DNA of 5,736 nt. Source: an uncultured Collinsella sp. (GTDB lineage: Bacteria > Actinomycetota > Coriobacteriia > Coriobacteriales > Coriobacteriaceae). Location: contig CABUTH010000124.1 in NCBI GenBank assembly GCA_902494465.1, positions 1 to 5,736 of the forward strand. The letters run 5' to 3'. The notes under the pieces are model-generated. The model was not told the origin of the DNA and searched no databases. It saw only the letters and a program-made list of their open reading frames with translations. Position numbers and translations under genes: made by a program. Positions 5,268 through 5,736 of the stretch are shown one piece after another (the stretch's first letter is position 1; every line of letters starts with the position of its first letter).

Positions 5268-5318
5268 CCCACGTCCTTTCCGTTTTGGGTGGCGACGGTA
5301 TGGAGCCTAGGACGTGGG
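5268..5318 (-). promoter_or_regulatory. 9-bp inverted repeat masking the ribosome site of the WYL regulator gene
   Basis: CCCACGTCC (5268-5276) and GGACGTGGG (5310-5318) are exact complements 33 bp apart. In the minus-strand mRNA the 3' arm lies directly after and partly within the AAAGGACG ribosome site and ends 4 bases before the ATG. Folding would hide the start region. It could also be a dyad operator, though the long spacing makes an RNA fold more likely. Confidence 0.45.
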
Positions 5319-5380
5319 GCTTTCCCAGGGGCGCAGGGCGCTCTGGGCGGTCGGTAGTCGTCGGCAAACGGCGGGTCGAG

Positions 5381-5443
5381 TTTTCAACAGCCCTGCTCAA
5401 CTGACCAAAAACTTGCCAAAAGCTTGACGGATGCTGTTGAAAA
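5381..5443. repeat. 11-bp inverted repeat enclosing an 11-bp tandem repeat, upstream of the WYL gene
   Basis: TTTTCAACAGC (5381-5391) and GCTGTTGAAAA (5433-5443) are perfect complements with centres 52 bp apart, about five helical turns. Between them CCAAAAACTTG (5405-5415) is followed directly by CCAAAAGCTTG (5416-5426), 10 of 11 matching. The right arm overlaps the T run of the asnS terminator. The arrangement suggests a regulatory site for the regulator gene. I found no convincing -35/-10 pair in 5264-5439. Confidence 0.55.
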
Positions 5444-5472
5444 AAGCGCCCCTCGGCTTGCCGAGAGGCGCT
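5440..5472 (-). terminator. Intrinsic terminator of asnS
   Basis: AGCGCCCCTCGGC (5445-5457) and GCCGAGAGGCGCT (5460-5472) pair over 13 positions with one G-U wobble in the transcript. The apical pairs probably open to leave the loop CAAG. On the minus strand the stem runs directly into six Ts (5445 down to 5440). It lies 40 bases past the asnS stop codon and isolates asnS from the regulator gene. The bases between 5473 and 5512 show nothing else. Confidence 0.9.
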
Positions 5473-5512
5473 GGCGTGATGCACTGGAACGCGTTTGGTG
5501 GCGCTATGGCGA

Positions 5513-5736
5513 TTAGAAGTCGGCGTTGCCCACGGTGCGCGGGTGCGGCAGGACGTCGCGGATGTTGCCCACGCCGGTGAGGTACATCACCAAGCGCTCG
5601 AAGCCCAGACCGTAGCCGGCGTGCTTGCAGGAACCGTAGCGGCGCAGGTCAAGGTAGTACTTGTACTGCTCGGGATTCATGCCCAGGTCCTTGATGCGGG
5701 CCTCGAGCAGATCCAGGCGCTCCTCGCGCTGGGCGC
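5513..5736 (-). CDS. asnS: Asparaginyl-tRNA synthetase, C-terminal end (partial)
   Basis: The last 73 codons plus TAA of a class II aminoacyl-tRNA synthetase; the 5' part lies outside the window. The enzyme joins asparagine to its tRNA in the cytoplasm using ATP. Diagnostic sequence: [20 protein letters not shown] followed by [20 protein letters not shown] and RTVGNADF at the end. [10 protein letters not shown] is class II motif 3 with its ATP-binding arginine. The ending IRDVxPxPRTxGNAxF is typical of AsnS; AspS also carries an IRDVIxFP-type sequence but has a longer tail after it. The preceding [20 protein letters not shown] and [10 protein letters not shown] also fit AsnS. The gene ends with its own terminator. 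Confidence 0.93.
   Translation of the reverse strand, partial: AQREERLDLLEARIKDLGMNPEQYKYYLDLRRYGSCKHAGYGLGFERLVMYLTGVGNIRDVLPHPRTVGNADF

Noticed and set aside
5381..5443. DnaA boxes or an origin suggested by TTTTCAACA words.
   Set aside because: The words do not match the TTATCCACA consensus, and no AT-rich unwinding region or origin gene lies nearby.
1..5736. CRISPR array, tRNA or rRNA genes, insertion sequence or prophage genes.
   Set aside because: No regularly spaced repeats with unique spacers, no cloverleaf or rRNA-like sequence and no transposase or phage protein were seen.

Overview
The window reads as a piece of a high-GC chromosome from the Coriobacteriia, most likely Collinsella or a close relative. 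I infer this from the resemblance of the proteins, the GC-rich codon use and the Tat-like lipoprotein signal; no taxonomic marker was tested. Every gene I can support lies on the minus strand, so the order below follows transcription, from high to low coordinates. The long open frames on the plus strand are antisense shadows of these genes.

Layout: (1) the C-terminal end of asparaginyl-tRNA synthetase (5513-5736, asnS) closed by a strong terminator (5440-5472); (2) a repeat-rich control region (5264-5443); (3) a WYL-domain transcriptional regulator (4478-5263); (4) a 160-base control region (4318-4477) with a candidate promoter, a 19-bp palindrome, an inverted repeat and a 12-bp direct repeat spaced 21 bp; (5) a three-gene ABC importer: lipoprotein binding protein (3337-4317), membrane permease (2210-3133) and ATPase (1423-2217). 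Two hairpins lie at the end of and after the binding-protein gene, and the permease and ATPase genes overlap by 8 bases. This set belongs to the family that includes the streptococcal TrpXYZ aromatic amino acid importer; (6) an MscS-type mechanosensitive channel (319-1086), preceded by a leader that encodes, in frame, a signal-peptide-like segment without a normal start codon; (7) the 5' part of a gene resembling the ParB-like/BMP-type solute-binding proteins of Firmicutes and Coriobacteria (1-225).

How the parts may fit: the regulator sits directly upstream of the importer, and a near-identical GCTGTTG(T)AAA word occurs in both control regions and in the 5' end of the regulator gene. The regulator may therefore control itself and the importer (inference).

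The most unusual signal is a family of three 40-bp hairpin elements (281-320, 1330-1369, 1385-1424). They share AAAACC at one end and CCTGTCCC exactly 18 bp further on, while their stem arms differ in sequence yet remain self-complementary. Two of them supply the TAA stop codon of the gene they follow at the same internal position. They look like a REP-like mobile or structural repeat that doubles as a transcription terminator.
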